DNA of 40,788 nucleotides from the NCBI GenBank assembly GCA_020051775.1, contig JAGVQJ010000036.1:1-40788 (forward strand), given 5' to 3'. This stretch comes from Calditrichota bacterium (GTDB lineage: Bacteria > Electryoneota > B3-LCP). The notes under the pieces were generated by a model, which did not search any database, had not been told where the DNA came from, and saw only the letters and a list, made by a program, of their open reading frames with translations. Positions within the stretch are counted from its first letter, which is position 1. Every line of letters begins with the position of its first letter. The position numbers and the translations under genes are program-made. Below, piece after piece: positions 1 through 8,143 of this stretch.

Positions 1-1
1 A

Positions 2-175
2 AAAATTATCTTTATGAATAATTTATTGGAATTATCGATTAATAATGTATCAACCAAAATAGACTTATCAGGAAAACATGTCATCTTGGCAGGCAAGATT
101 CGCCTTCAAGCTTATAATTGCTGGGGATTAGTTAGGTACTTGAAATTTAAGTTATTGAGAAATCCTGTAGGTTGA
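2..175 (+). CDS. 3' end of an unidentified gene cut by the window edge
   Basis: One forward frame is open from base 2 to a TGA at 173-175, giving 57 codons with no start inside the window that is clearly real. The peptide mixes hydrophobic and basic residues and ends KLLRNPVG. It is AT-rich compared with the tag gene that follows. I do not recognise the family. It could be a chance open frame, since a 57-codon run in AT-rich DNA is only mildly unusual; reading through from the left edge and the sensible residue mix are the only support. Confidence 0.35.
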   Translation, partial: KIIFMNNLLELSINNVSTKIDLSGKHVILAGKIRLQAYNCWGLVRYLKFKLLRNPVG

Positions 176-221
176 AAAGCCAGAAGGAAAAAACAGCTAT
201 TATCCCGATATCCACGAAAGC

Positions 222-815
222 ATGGTTGACTCTAAAAAACCCCTCACCTCTTGCCCATGGCCCCGCGACAACCCCCTCATGATCGCCTACCACGACGCCG
301 AGTGGGGGGTGCCTCTTCACGACGACCGGAAACTCTTCGAGTTCATGCTGCTGGATGCGTTCCAGGCGGGACTAAGCTGGGAAATCATCCTGAAGAAGCG
401 CGAGAACTTCCGCCGGGCCATGCACGATTTCGATCCGGGGAAGATCGCCAGGTATACGCAAAAAGACCTGGATCGCCTGCTGACGGACGAGGGGATCATC
501 CGCAACCGGCTCAAGCTTCAGGCAGCCATAACGAACGCGCAGAGATTTCTGGAATTGCAGATGGAGTTCGGCTCATTTGACTGGTACATCTGGCAATTCG
601 TCGGTGGAACACCCATAGTGAATAAATGGAAGTCGCTCGCGCAGATTCCCGCCAAGACGAAGGAGTCCGACGCCATGAGCGCCGACTTGAAAAAGCGCGG
701 TTTCAAGTTCGTCGGTTCCACGATTTGCTACGCCTTCATGCAGGCCGCAGGGATGGTGAATGACCATGTGGTGGGATGCCATCGGTACCGTGAAATAAAT
801 GCGATGAAGCGGTAG
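222..815 (+). CDS. tag: DNA-3-methyladenine glycosylase I
   Basis: This base-excision repair enzyme removes 3-methyladenine from alkylated DNA in the cytoplasm. The 197 residues match the usual size of the Tag family. The N-terminus has the typical CPWPRDNPLMIAYHDAEWGVP stretch (shown here in part as YHDAEWGVP), which holds the conserved zinc-ligand Cys and the His, Asp and Glu of the family. It is followed by LFEFMLLDAFQAGLSW and, near the end, the conserved FVGSTICYAFMQA and the His/Cys pair of NDHVVGCHRY that completes the zinc site. No strong Shine-Dalgarno precedes the ATG. The stop codon lies inside a GC-rich palindromic repeat at 811-832. The next gene in the same direction is terC, 70 bases away; a functional link is not evident. 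Confidence 0.95.
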   Translation: MVDSKKPLTSCPWPRDNPLMIAYHDAEWGVPLHDDRKLFEFMLLDAFQAGLSWEIILKKRENFRRAMHDFDPGKIARYTQKDLDRLLTDEGIIRNRLKLQAAITNAQRFLELQMEFGSFDWYIWQFVGGTPIVNKWKSLAQIPAKTKESDAMSADLKKRGFKFVGSTICYAFMQAAGMVNDHVVGCHRYREINAMKR

Positions 816-832
816 AGCGGCAGGTTGCTGCC
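811..832. repeat. GC-rich hairpin word, left copy of an inverted pair around terC
   Basis: This 22-base element begins in the tag stop codon and contains ggcag-gttg-ctgcc, a 5-bp stem. An inverted copy with three mismatches is at 1867-1888, so the two copies flank terC. Confidence 0.6.
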
Positions 833-885
833 GACCTGACTTACCTCTGCCATTGCGGTAGATAATTGATTGCTTAGTGTTATTA

Positions 886-1845
886 ATGGACCAATCCATC
901 CTACTGTGGACGGGTTTCAACCTATTTGTCCTGATCATGCTGGCCTTGGACCTGGGCGTCTTCAACCGCAAGGTGCACGTGGTCACCATCAAGGAAGCTC
1001 TGATCTGGACGGGGGTGTGGATCGCCCTGGCGCTGGTCTTCAACCTGGGAATCTGGCGCTGGATGGGCGGCGGCCCAGCGTTGGAATACTTGACGGGTTA
1101 CCTGATCGAGAAATCACTCTCGGTTGACAACATCTTCGTATTCATTCTGGTATTCAACTACTTTCGGGTGCCGGCCACCTACCAGCACAAGGTGCTCTTT
1201 TGGGGCATCCTGGGAGCTCTGGTGATGCGTGCCATCTTCATATTCGCCGGTGTGGCGCTGATTGAGAAGTTCCACTGGATCATCTACGTCTTTGGCGGCT
1301 TCCTGGTGTTCACCGGCATCCGCCTCTGGTTGGAGAAGGGTAAGGAGATCCATCCTGAGAAGAATCCGCTACTGAAAGCCCTTCGCCGCTTGGTGCCGGT
1401 GACAGAAGGCTATGAGGGATCTAAGTTCTGGGTGCGGCGCGACAGCCGGATCTGGGCCACTCCTCTGATGCTGGTGCTGCTGGTCATAGAAACTACAGAC
1501 CTTGTCTTTGCAGTGGACAGCATACCCGCCATTCTGGCCATCACTCGCAACGAGTTCATTGTCTATACTTCCAATGTATTCGCCATTTTAGGCCTGCGTT
1601 CTCTCTACTTCGCTTTGGCCGGAGCTATGCGGCTGTTCCACTATCTACACTACGGTCTGGCTGCCATCCTGGTGCTGGTGGGCATGAAGATGTTGATATC
1701 GGACCTCTGGCATGTCCCCGTGGTATTGGCGTTGGGCCTGGTGCTGCTGATCCTATCAGGATCTATCACTGCTTCGCTGATTTGGCCGTTGCCGAAAGAT
1801 GTCCAACCGCAAGTGAAGGCAGAGGACAAGGCGGATCAGAAATAA
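886..1845 (+). CDS. TerC/Alx family integral membrane protein
   Basis: This is a polytopic inner-membrane protein of the TerC/Alx family, linked in other bacteria to metal ion (notably manganese) export, pH response and tellurite resistance. It has about 319 residues and at least seven hydrophobic segments spread over the length. The two conserved acidic membrane motifs of the family are visible: EKSLSVDNIFVFILVF near residue 70 and TTDLVFAVDSIPAILA near residue 200, followed by SNVFAILGLRSLYF. I chose ATG 886, where family members commonly begin MDQ. A GTG three codons upstream at 877 is the alternative; neither has a clear Shine-Dalgarno. The gene sits between inverted copies of a small palindrome (811-832 and 1867-1888). 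The substrate cannot be read from the sequence. Confidence 0.93.
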   Translation: MDQSILLWTGFNLFVLIMLALDLGVFNRKVHVVTIKEALIWTGVWIALALVFNLGIWRWMGGGPALEYLTGYLIEKSLSVDNIFVFILVFNYFRVPATYQHKVLFWGILGALVMRAIFIFAGVALIEKFHWIIYVFGGFLVFTGIRLWLEKGKEIHPEKNPLLKALRRLVPVTEGYEGSKFWVRRDSRIWATPLMLVLLVIETTDLVFAVDSIPAILAITRNEFIVYTSNVFAILGLRSLYFALAGAMRLFHYLHYGLAAILVLVGMKMLISDLWHVPVVLALGLVLLILSGSITASLIWPLPKDVQPQVKAEDKADQK

Positions 1846-1866
1846 TAAAGGCGAAGCCAAAAGCAC

Positions 1867-1888
1867 GGCAGCCTGCTGCCGCTCTACC
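1867..1888. repeat. GC-rich hairpin word, right copy of an inverted pair around terC
   Basis: The reverse complement of this segment matches 811-832 at 19 of 22 bases. It lies between the terC stop and the next gene and can fold by itself (ggcag/ctgcc). Confidence 0.6.
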
Positions 1889-1908
1889 GATAAACACTAG
1901 CCACTAAT

Positions 1909-2724
1909 ATGTCCGACTTCCTCCATACCACACTCGGTTCCACCGGCCTGAAAGTTCACCGCCTGGGCTTGTCCGCCACGTACTGGCCGGGCAAGAAAAC
2001 AATCCATGCCGCTCTGGATGCCGGGATTAACTACTTCTTCTGCTTCGGCATTGACAAGCAGATGTTGAAGGTACTCCGCGACTTATCCCCCAGCGACCGC
2101 CAGCGGATCGTCATCGCTTCTGGAGCGGGAACCTTTCTGCTCTACTATCAGAATTTAAAGAAGTCTCTTGAAAAACGCCTGCGCCAGTTGAGTACTGATT
2201 ATCTGGACGTATTTCTCTTCCTGGGCGTCACTAAGGAGAAATACTTTCCTGAAAAAGCGCGCGAAGAACTGCAACGCCTGAAGGAAGACGGCAAGGTGCG
2301 CTTCACCGGTATGTCCACGCACGACCGCCCCTTTGCCGGAAGGATGGCAGCCAAAGGCGCACTGGACGTTATTATGATGCGGTACAACGCTGCTCACCGG
2401 GGCGCTGAGCAGGATATCTTTCCCCATCTGGCTGCGCACAATCCCGGGATCGTTAATTTCACAGCCACGCGCTGGCGCTACCTGATCCGGCGGCAGAAGA
2501 GCTGGCCCAAAGACCGCCCCATCCCCACACCCGGACAATGCTACCGTTTCGTGCTGTCCAATCCTCACGTCCATGTCTGCATGACAGCGCCATCGAATGG
2601 GCGGCAGTTGCAAGAGAATCTGGCGTCGTTGAGTCAGGGGCCGCTGTCAGAGGAGGAGATAACGCTGATGCACGAGTATGGCGCCATCGTGCATGAGAAG
2701 ACGAAGCGGATGCCTTTAGGATAG
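1909..2724 (+). CDS. aldo/keto reductase-fold protein with a degenerate catalytic tetrad
   Basis: The protein (271 residues) has the aldo/keto reductase layout: N-terminal LGSTGLKVHRLGL, a GINYF strand, YLDVFLF, and the KEDGKVRFTGMSTHDRP segment, then a conserved RYNAAHRGAEQDIFPHL and CYRFVLSNPHVHVCMTAPSN region. The usual Asp-Tyr-Lys-His tetrad is not evident: the normal FDTA..YG is FFCFG, the lysine strand reads IVIASGAG, and the histidine position after YLDVF is LFLG. From memory, this resembles an AKR subfamily in which the NYF(Y/F)xG form is shared, so the change may be a family trait and not decay. It may have a different chemistry or a non-catalytic role. ATG 1909 follows no strong Shine-Dalgarno. 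The dCMP deaminase gene follows about 110 bases later. Confidence 0.8.
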   Translation: MSDFLHTTLGSTGLKVHRLGLSATYWPGKKTIHAALDAGINYFFCFGIDKQMLKVLRDLSPSDRQRIVIASGAGTFLLYYQNLKKSLEKRLRQLSTDYLDVFLFLGVTKEKYFPEKAREELQRLKEDGKVRFTGMSTHDRPFAGRMAAKGALDVIMMRYNAAHRGAEQDIFPHLAAHNPGIVNFTATRWRYLIRRQKSWPKDRPIPTPGQCYRFVLSNPHVHVCMTAPSNGRQLQENLASLSQGPLSEEEITLMHEYGAIVHEKTKRMPLG

Positions 2725-2782
2725 ATATTAAAATTGTCAGAATCGCCGATTAAACGGATGAAACAGATTTAACGGAATAGTT

Positions 2783-2813
2783 ACTCTGCGTTCTCTGTGT
2801 CTCTGTGGTGTGA
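2783..2813. repeat. ctctgcgttctctgtg-type dispersed word
   Basis: This quasi-tandem run of tctgcgt/tctctgtg words lies just before the dCMP deaminase gene and creates a spurious GTG start at 2797. A related word (tttgcgtcttcgcgtcttt, other strand) covers the acpS start at 21171-21198. I know similar text from intergenic regions of many environmental genomes; its function is unknown. Confidence 0.5.
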
Positions 2814-2832
2814 TAAGAAAGAGCCAACGACT

Positions 2833-3327
2833 ATGATCCGACCATCTTGGGACGACTACTTCATGCAGATCACTCACCTGGTGGCGACACGCGGCACCTG
2901 TTTACGCCGCAAGGTCGGAGCCATCCTGGTGAAGGACAAGCGCATCCTCTCTACCGGTTACAACGGTCCCCCTTCTGGCCTGCCGCACTGTGACGAACTG
3001 GGCGGCTGCCTGCGCAACCGGCTGAACATCCCCTCCGGCCAGCGGCACGAACTTTCACGCGCGCTGCATGCCGAACAAAACGCCATCATTCAGGCGGCCA
3101 TTCACGGCTTTTCGGTACAAGGAGCGGTGCTCTATTCCACTACGCAACCCTGCTCGATTTGCACCAAGGAACTGGTGCAGGCGGGCGTGCGCGAGTTCAT
3201 TATCGCCGAAGGTTACCCCGACGAAATGGCTTTGGAAATCATGAACCTGGCCGGAGTGGTCGTGCGGCATGTGCCGTTCACCCTGCCCACCATGCCCCCG
3301 TTTGGCCCCGCGGAGCCGACTCCATGA
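2833..3327 (+). CDS. dCMP deaminase / ComEB-like zinc deaminase
   Basis: This is a cytidine/deoxycytidylate deaminase-family enzyme (164 residues) that would convert dCMP to dUMP to supply thymidylate synthesis in the cytoplasm. The zinc-site motifs are complete: HAEQNAI (zinc His and proton-shuttle Glu) and PCSIC (two zinc cysteines). The N-terminus [33 protein letters not shown] is characteristic of the dCMP deaminase/ComEB branch, as is the GGCLR insert. I use ATG 2833 because the upstream GTG at 2797 lies in a dispersed repeat word and the family begins near RPSWDDYF. The stop overlaps the nrdR start by four bases (ATGA), so the two are probably translationally coupled. Both act in deoxynucleotide supply, which fits a shared operon. 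Confidence 0.93.
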   Translation: MIRPSWDDYFMQITHLVATRGTCLRRKVGAILVKDKRILSTGYNGPPSGLPHCDELGGCLRNRLNIPSGQRHELSRALHAEQNAIIQAAIHGFSVQGAVLYSTTQPCSICTKELVQAGVREFIIAEGYPDEMALEIMNLAGVVVRHVPFTLPTMPPFGPAEPTP

Positions 3328-3770
3328 GGTGCCCGCACTGCGATAAACTGGGCGCGCGCGTCCTGGACAGCCGCCCCCTGCGTCACGGAAAGGCCATCCG
3401 TCGGCGCCGTGAATGTGAACATTGCGGCTGGCGTTACACTACCTACGAACAAGTCGAGGAACGCCTGCCGGTCGTGGTCAAACACGACGGCCGCCGCGAA
3501 GCCTTCGACCGTGCCAAGCTGCTGCGCGGTCTGGAACTGGCCTGCACCAAGCTGCCCATCCCGCGCTCGCACTTAGAAGAGATCTGCGACGAGATCGAAA
3601 CCGCCATTTCCGATTTGGGCGTAGAAGAAGTCACCAGCCGCCAGATCGGCGAATCGGTCATGGATCGCTTGCGCCGCTTGAATTCGGTAGCTTACGTGCG
3701 CTTTGCCAGCGTGTATCGCCGCTTCGAGGACGCCGGACAGTTTAGGGAAGAGGTGGAGAGGTTGGGGTAG
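3324..3770 (+). CDS. nrdR: transcriptional repressor NrdR
   Basis: NrdR represses ribonucleotide reductase genes in response to nucleotide levels through its ATP-cone. The 148-residue protein begins [17 protein letters not shown] and has the four-cysteine zinc ribbon (CPHC and CEHC about 28 residues apart), the RRRRECEHC basic patch and GWRYTTYE, then an ATP-cone domain from about residue 46 ([17 protein letters not shown]) ending RRFEDAGQF. Length and domain order are standard. The same frame is open further upstream to 3159, but that part is antisense-like shadow of the deaminase; the ATG in the ATGA overlap is the credible start. The stop is followed by a G-rich quasi-repeat (3776-3804). 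Confidence 0.96.
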   Translation: MRCPHCDKLGARVLDSRPLRHGKAIRRRRECEHCGWRYTTYEQVEERLPVVVKHDGRREAFDRAKLLRGLELACTKLPIPRSHLEEICDEIETAISDLGVEEVTSRQIGESVMDRLRRLNSVAYVRFASVYRRFEDAGQFREEVERLG

Positions 3771-4397
3771 GATTTGGGGCTATGGTCTGGGGGCTAGGGA
3801 CTAGTGAAATGTGGGCGCGATAATTCGCGGCCTAATCGAGCGAAAATTCGCGGAATAGGCGAAAAGTCGCGAGCCACGGACTGATTTATTCATCCCCCCG
3901 TCCCCCCTTGACAATGGGGGTGATTCACGGGTCAATGGAGGATGAACATCCCTTAGAGGGATGAATTTCAGTACCCCCCAGCGAAGGCCTGGTGCCCCAC
4001 AGCTCAGCTGTGGGTTCATCATTAAACAGATCCCCCCGCCCTCCTTCTGCCTCGGAGTACCCAGGTGGGAAATAAGGGGGGGATTGTTCGATCCGACAAC
4101 TGATGGATCGATTGCATGAGGGGGAGGGGCGTTCTTTTCCGGGAGTATTCCCGTGCGGACCGCTACGCGGAAAACCCCCGGCTATTCACGTTCGACTCCT
4201 TCGGAGTCGGTTTAAATCAGCGAAATCCGTTTAATCCGCGGAAATCTGTGATTCAGACAAGAGTAATACTGAACTTCTGTCGGAGTCAGGCCCCGTAGGG
4301 GCGACTACGCCGGGCGATCTCGACTACGGGTCATGCTTCGTCGCTTCGCGCCAGAAGCATGCCACCCCCTCGACAACCTTACCAACCACCAACCACC
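3771..4397. other. gene-free stretch with clustered palindromes
   Basis: No convincing gene is present in these roughly 630 bases. They hold a patchwork of short inverted repeats: a 19-base palindrome at 3996-4014 (cccacagct/agctgtggg), a 7-bp stem at 4193-4209 (cgactcc/ggagtcg), and gcccc-gta-ggggc at 4290-4302. There are also three spaced near-copies of an a-rich word ending tcgcg between 3820 and 3875, a ggggctatgg/ggggctaggg word right after the nrdR stop, and an accaaccacc run before the terminator. A forward open frame at 4116-4298 has a composition dictated by these elements and is not credible. Confidence 0.6.
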
Positions 4398-4430
4398 AAA
4401 AAGAGCGACCCTTTCGGATCGCCCTTTTTT
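4398..4430 (-). terminator. intrinsic terminator of the VCBS-repeat protein gene
   Basis: Read on the minus strand this is a 9-bp stem (gggcgatcc with gggtcgctc) closed by a GAAA tetraloop and followed by five U. Two of its pairs are G-U on the minus strand but would be A-C mismatches on the plus strand, so it is built to work for the leftward gene that stops at 4450. Confidence 0.85.
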
Positions 4431-4449
4431 CGCAGCTCGTAGCTCGAAG

Positions 4450-6411
4450 CTATTTAACTAATATCATCTTCCCTGTGGCCGTTAACTTCCCCGCCTCGAG
4501 GCGATAGAGGTAAATCCCCGAGGGCTGATTCGATCCATCGAACGTCACTTCGTGTGTCCCAGCCTCTCGCCAGCCATCCACTAATTTCGCTACTATCCTC
4601 CCGGCAGTATCATACACTCGTAAACTGACCTGACTTGCGGCTTGCAGCTTGAAGCTGATCGCTGTAGAGGGATTGAATGGATTGGGAGATAACGAAGTTA
4701 TGAGTGATGAATTATGAGTTATGAGTAGTGGTTCGGCTTCGTTGAATTCCTCCCCAGTATTCGTCCATTCGCTGAATCCAGAATCCTGAATCCCGTTTCC
4801 CGCCTTGGTGAAAACGAAGGCTCCGCTGCTCCATTTTGTGTTAACGTTCGCACCTGCGAAGGTGACGTAATTATATACTCCGCCCGGCGCAGAGGCAGGG
4901 ACAGTTTGCGTACGCACGCGGGAGATACTGGATCCGCCCGGCAGAGTAATCCCGGTAGGCCCTGTCACCGGGCCATACTCGGATCCATCAGGCAGAATAA
5001 CCATATTCCACGCTTGGAATGTCGCCGCCGTGGCATCATGATTGGTGATCTGCACGCTGTAGCTGAAGGACCCACCGCTGGAGGGAATACTGATGGGCGG
5101 GTTCTGCGGAGTCAGCATCACGGTCACATTGGGGTGACCCGAAACATGCAAGTCCTCATATATCCAACTCGGTGTGGCGTACCAGCCGTAATATTCCGTC
5201 CCCATCCACAAGATTTCGTCGTAACTGTTTAGATTGGCATCCATGGACTTCACGCCTACGCGAATCGAAGGCGCCGATGTGAGTAACTGCTCTTCGGCAT
5301 AAGCCTGCCCATTCCAACCATAGGCGCGCAAGACGTTCAATCCCCTCATAGCGAATTCATCGCGTCCATCATTGTCGAAATCTCCGGTGGCGCCGTAGGT
5401 CCCGCCATAAGATCCATCCTGGAAGGAGACTTGACCTTGCAGTGTGAAACTGCCATTTTCGGCTTCGTAGATCAAGGCAGTCCAACCATTTTGTGAACCC
5501 GATCCGAGACAGACAATTTCGGAAAGACCATTGCCACCCATGTCCTCGGCGGCGAGACACTGGAACATATTCGGCACTTGCGTAGCCTGATAATAAACCT
5601 GCACCAGTGAATCGTTACCCGCCGACTCGTAGACCCAGAAGTCGCCGCCGATGTTGGTCACAGCGATTTCCATCAGGCCGTCGCCGTCGAAATCATCAAT
5701 GGCGTGCGTGCCCAGCGGCGAACCGGGTAATTGGACCTCGAATACCTGTTGAAACTGATTGTTGCCGGTATTCTCATAGACGGTAAGATGATTGTCCGAT
5801 CCCAGGGAATTGCGCGAATGGATAATTTCCCTCAGGCCGTCTTGATCCAAATCAGCGATGGAGGTAGCACCCAGAACGTTGGGGATCTGAGGCGATTGCC
5901 AAACCATTTGCGTGGCAAATTGCCCGATTGAGGGTGATTCCCACACCTGAATAGTATAGGCAATTTGTCCCACGACCTCGTTCAAACCGTCTCCATCGGC
6001 GTCGCCGCACACCTGGGGATAGAGCAGCGCACCGGTTTGCCAAACCTGGTAAAAGCCGTTGAATCCGTTGGTCTCAAACGTGCGCGTGGTGTAACCACCT
6101 GTGGCGTTGGCCAGGATCGTGATCTCCATCAGGCTGTCGCCATCGGCGTCACCGAACGCCATCTCATAGTTGCCCGCTGTTATCGTCGAACCGATGGCTT
6201 TCAGATTCACCACGTCCGTGGGCGGTGCGATCCAGGACTGGCCCGGGATGATAAAGGCACGCGCATCATTAGGTTGAACCGGAAAACCCAGCGGATCCAG
6301 GATGGGGAGGGGCCAGGTGTCCGTCGCGTCGGGCGAGGCCTGGGCTGTCGCCAACTGGCACAATCCCACTGCGACAAACGCGGCAAGCTTTAAGAGAGTG
6401 GATAGCTTCAT
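4450..6411 (-). CDS. secreted FG-GAP/VCBS-repeat protein with C-terminal sorting domain
   Basis: The 653-residue protein starts with a signal peptide (MKLSTLLKLAAFVAVGLCQLATAQA) and is probably exported and attached to the surface. Residues about 70-430 form repeated beta-propeller blades with calcium-binding style motifs such as DADGDGLNEVVG, DLDQDGLREI, DFDGDGLMEIAV and DFDNDGRDEFAM. A beta-sandwich region follows (residues about 440-550). The end is a type IX-like sorting domain: LSPNPFNPSTAISFKL, SLRVYDTAGRIVAKL and a final GKMILVK. A Shine-Dalgarno aaaggag is placed well before the ATG. The linker before the sorting domain (LLITHNSSLITSL) is encoded by a ttatgag-type repeat word otherwise seen between genes (4697-4729). 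The ligand or enzymatic role is unknown. Confidence 0.85.
   Translation of the reverse strand: MKLSTLLKLAAFVAVGLCQLATAQASPDATDTWPLPILDPLGFPVQPNDARAFIIPGQSWIAPPTDVVNLKAIGSTITAGNYEMAFGDADGDSLMEITILANATGGYTTRTFETNGFNGFYQVWQTGALLYPQVCGDADGDGLNEVVGQIAYTIQVWESPSIGQFATQMVWQSPQIPNVLGATSIADLDQDGLREIIHSRNSLGSDNHLTVYENTGNNQFQQVFEVQLPGSPLGTHAIDDFDGDGLMEIAVTNIGGDFWVYESAGNDSLVQVYYQATQVPNMFQCLAAEDMGGNGLSEIVCLGSGSQNGWTALIYEAENGSFTLQGQVSFQDGSYGGTYGATGDFDNDGRDEFAMRGLNVLRAYGWNGQAYAEEQLLTSAPSIRVGVKSMDANLNSYDEILWMGTEYYGWYATPSWIYEDLHVSGHPNVTVMLTPQNPPISIPSSGGSFSYSVQITNHDATAATFQAWNMVILPDGSEYGPVTGPTGITLPGGSSISRVRTQTVPASAPGGVYNYVTFAGANVNTKWSSGAFVFTKAGNGIQDSGFSEWTNTGEEFNEAEPLLITHNSSLITSLSPNPFNPSTAISFKLQAASQVSLRVYDTAGRIVAKLVDGWREAGTHEVTFDGSNQPSGIYLYRLEAGKLTATGKMILVK
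4697..4729. repeat. ttatgag quasi-tandem word inside a coding region
   Basis: Plus-strand text of repeated (g)ttatgag/gatgaa units. The same vocabulary forms an inverted repeat in the intergenic region 23440-23515. Here it is in frame and encodes the THNSSLITS linker of the secreted protein. Confidence 0.65.
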
Positions 6412-6535
6412 ACCAAACTCCTTTCAATGATGCGCCAGGCCTCACTCCTGCGAAGTAAGGTTGGACGCCACACTTGGCTCTGCAGAACGCCCTTTTACTT
6501 TTTTTGCCTTGCAGCTTTTAGCTTGAGGCTTCCTG

Positions 6536-8059
6536 CTATTTTATCATTAACAGTTTCCCCATGACGTCGTTCTCTTTGATGATTTCCGGTTTGGAATCCA
6601 CCAGGCCTAAGATGCGGTCGGGCAGGTACTTCTTGTTGACGATCACCATGATGACGTACTCGTCGAACCAATTGTCGTACATGGCCCAGTAACCGCCATC
6701 GCCTACATCGGTCCCCCAACTGTTCTCCACTTTCCATTTCAACGGTGTATCGTCTACCACGTCCACACCCACGAAGGCCATCGCGTGGTTGGTTTCTACG
6801 TTGCGATACAGCAAGTGCTCCGCCTTAGTGAACCGCGATTTCGTGCCGTAAATATCGTCATACTTGTACAATTCGGAGTTCAGGATGCCAGTCTTATTAT
6901 CCCGTTGAGGACCGATGTCCGCGCCGAACCATACTCCCTCATCGTTCAGGACCGACTGCAGCGCCGCCTTTTTCAGATCCACGATGCTGACGTTCAGGAA
7001 TTCACTATCCTTTTCGCCCCACATGTTGCGGCTGTTCTCCATAACGAAGCGTTTGTTCAAGTCGCGCGCGGGCACGTTGCCCAAGACCACATACTCCTCC
7101 ATCTTGGCTTTGACGTACTCTTCCGCAAATTGTAGAGGGGTATAAGTCTTCACCAGGCTGACTTTATCCTTGGCCAGATCTTTCAGTGCCTGGGTCTGAG
7201 CGAAATCCTTACTGTCGTTCCGGGATATGTTATCCATGATTTTAACCAATTCGTCCATCTTCCGTTCTTCATCCACTTTCGATTTGTAGCGGAAGGTGAA
7301 CTGCGTAGGCGGTACCCCCAAGTGGAAAGTCAGGATGTGGTAGATCTCCTTCAACAGCTCTTCTTTACGCGCGCGCAACTTTTCCACAGAAGCGCCCTTC
7401 TTATCCATGTCACGCAATTCGGCGGCGTCTTCCCGCAGTTTCTGGGTCAAAACATTATCCATTACCCCGGAATTTTCAGTGTGCTTAGTCTCGGGCATGG
7501 CACTCATCGGCACCACACCGTACTTCCTCACCAGATTGGAGAAGTATTCCCACCAACCGCCGTCGCCCACCGGATCAGTCAGGATGCGCTGAAAATTTTC
7601 GTCGCGCACGTCCATTTTGCGCCGCTTAATGACTTCTTCCAGGAAAGTATTGGACTTCTCGATTTTATCCCAGAAGAAGAGATAGTTTTGGGAAAACTCG
7701 AAGCTCTCATCCTCGATTTTCTCGATGACCGCCGGACGCAAAATATTCAAGCCGGCGTACATCCAGCAACGTCCCGACCCTTTCTGGTCGGTGATCTTCC
7801 CGGTTTTGATTTCGTGTGAAAAGTAGGGATTGTGATCCCGTAAAACCGAAGAGTTGACTGCAATTTGGCGTAGTTCGTTCTTCTGCACCGCGTCCATCAG
7901 ACGCTGCTCGTGGGCGTCCGGAGAGAAGCTCTTCTGCAGTTGGGCAATGTAAGCGCTATCCAGCGCACCAGGTTGAGTGGAAGGATGGGGATCTGCCGCC
8001 AGGCATAAGCTGGTTACCAAAAGGATCGGCAGTTGCATGGTGGTTAAAGTCTTCATCAT
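6536..8059 (-). CDS. secreted C1B-family cysteine peptidase (bleomycin hydrolase / aminopeptidase C type)
   Basis: This 507-residue papain-fold peptidase belongs to the bleomycin hydrolase/PepC family, which trims peptides from the N-terminus as a hexamer with the active sites inside. The catalytic set is complete: ITDQKGSGRCWMYAG (oxyanion Gln and catalytic Cys, near residue 98), TNHAMAFVGVD (His) and VENSWG (Asn). It ends GKLLMIK, consistent with the conserved C-terminal tail that dips into the active site in this family. Unlike the cytoplasmic relatives of about 450 residues, it starts with a hydrophobic signal-like segment (TMQLPILLVTSLCLAADP), so it is probably periplasmic or outside. 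Two ATG codons (8059, 8056) follow a GGGA; either may be used. An agcttttagcttgagg-type word overlaps the region after the stop. Confidence 0.92.
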   Translation of the reverse strand: MMKTLTTMQLPILLVTSLCLAADPHPSTQPGALDSAYIAQLQKSFSPDAHEQRLMDAVQKNELRQIAVNSSVLRDHNPYFSHEIKTGKITDQKGSGRCWMYAGLNILRPAVIEKIEDESFEFSQNYLFFWDKIEKSNTFLEEVIKRRKMDVRDENFQRILTDPVGDGGWWEYFSNLVRKYGVVPMSAMPETKHTENSGVMDNVLTQKLREDAAELRDMDKKGASVEKLRARKEELLKEIYHILTFHLGVPPTQFTFRYKSKVDEERKMDELVKIMDNISRNDSKDFAQTQALKDLAKDKVSLVKTYTPLQFAEEYVKAKMEEYVVLGNVPARDLNKRFVMENSRNMWGEKDSEFLNVSIVDLKKAALQSVLNDEGVWFGADIGPQRDNKTGILNSELYKYDDIYGTKSRFTKAEHLLYRNVETNHAMAFVGVDVVDDTPLKWKVENSWGTDVGDGGYWAMYDNWFDEYVIMVIVNKKYLPDRILGLVDSKPEIIKENDVMGKLLMIK

Positions 8060-8143
8060 CGAATCCCTTAGCTAAGATATATTGTTGCATATTAGACTAT
8101 CGGCAGGGCTATTTTGTTGCCCGTGTAATTGGACGGGAGGACT

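Noticed and set aside
3159-3323. Longer nrdR starting at 3159
   Set aside because: The extra 55 residues are a shadow of the deaminase gene. The NrdR family starts at the zinc ribbon, and the ATG in the ATGA overlap fits.
4116-4298. 60-codon forward frame in the gap after nrdR
   Set aside because: It is made up of palindromes and repeat words, has no ribosome site and resembles no protein.
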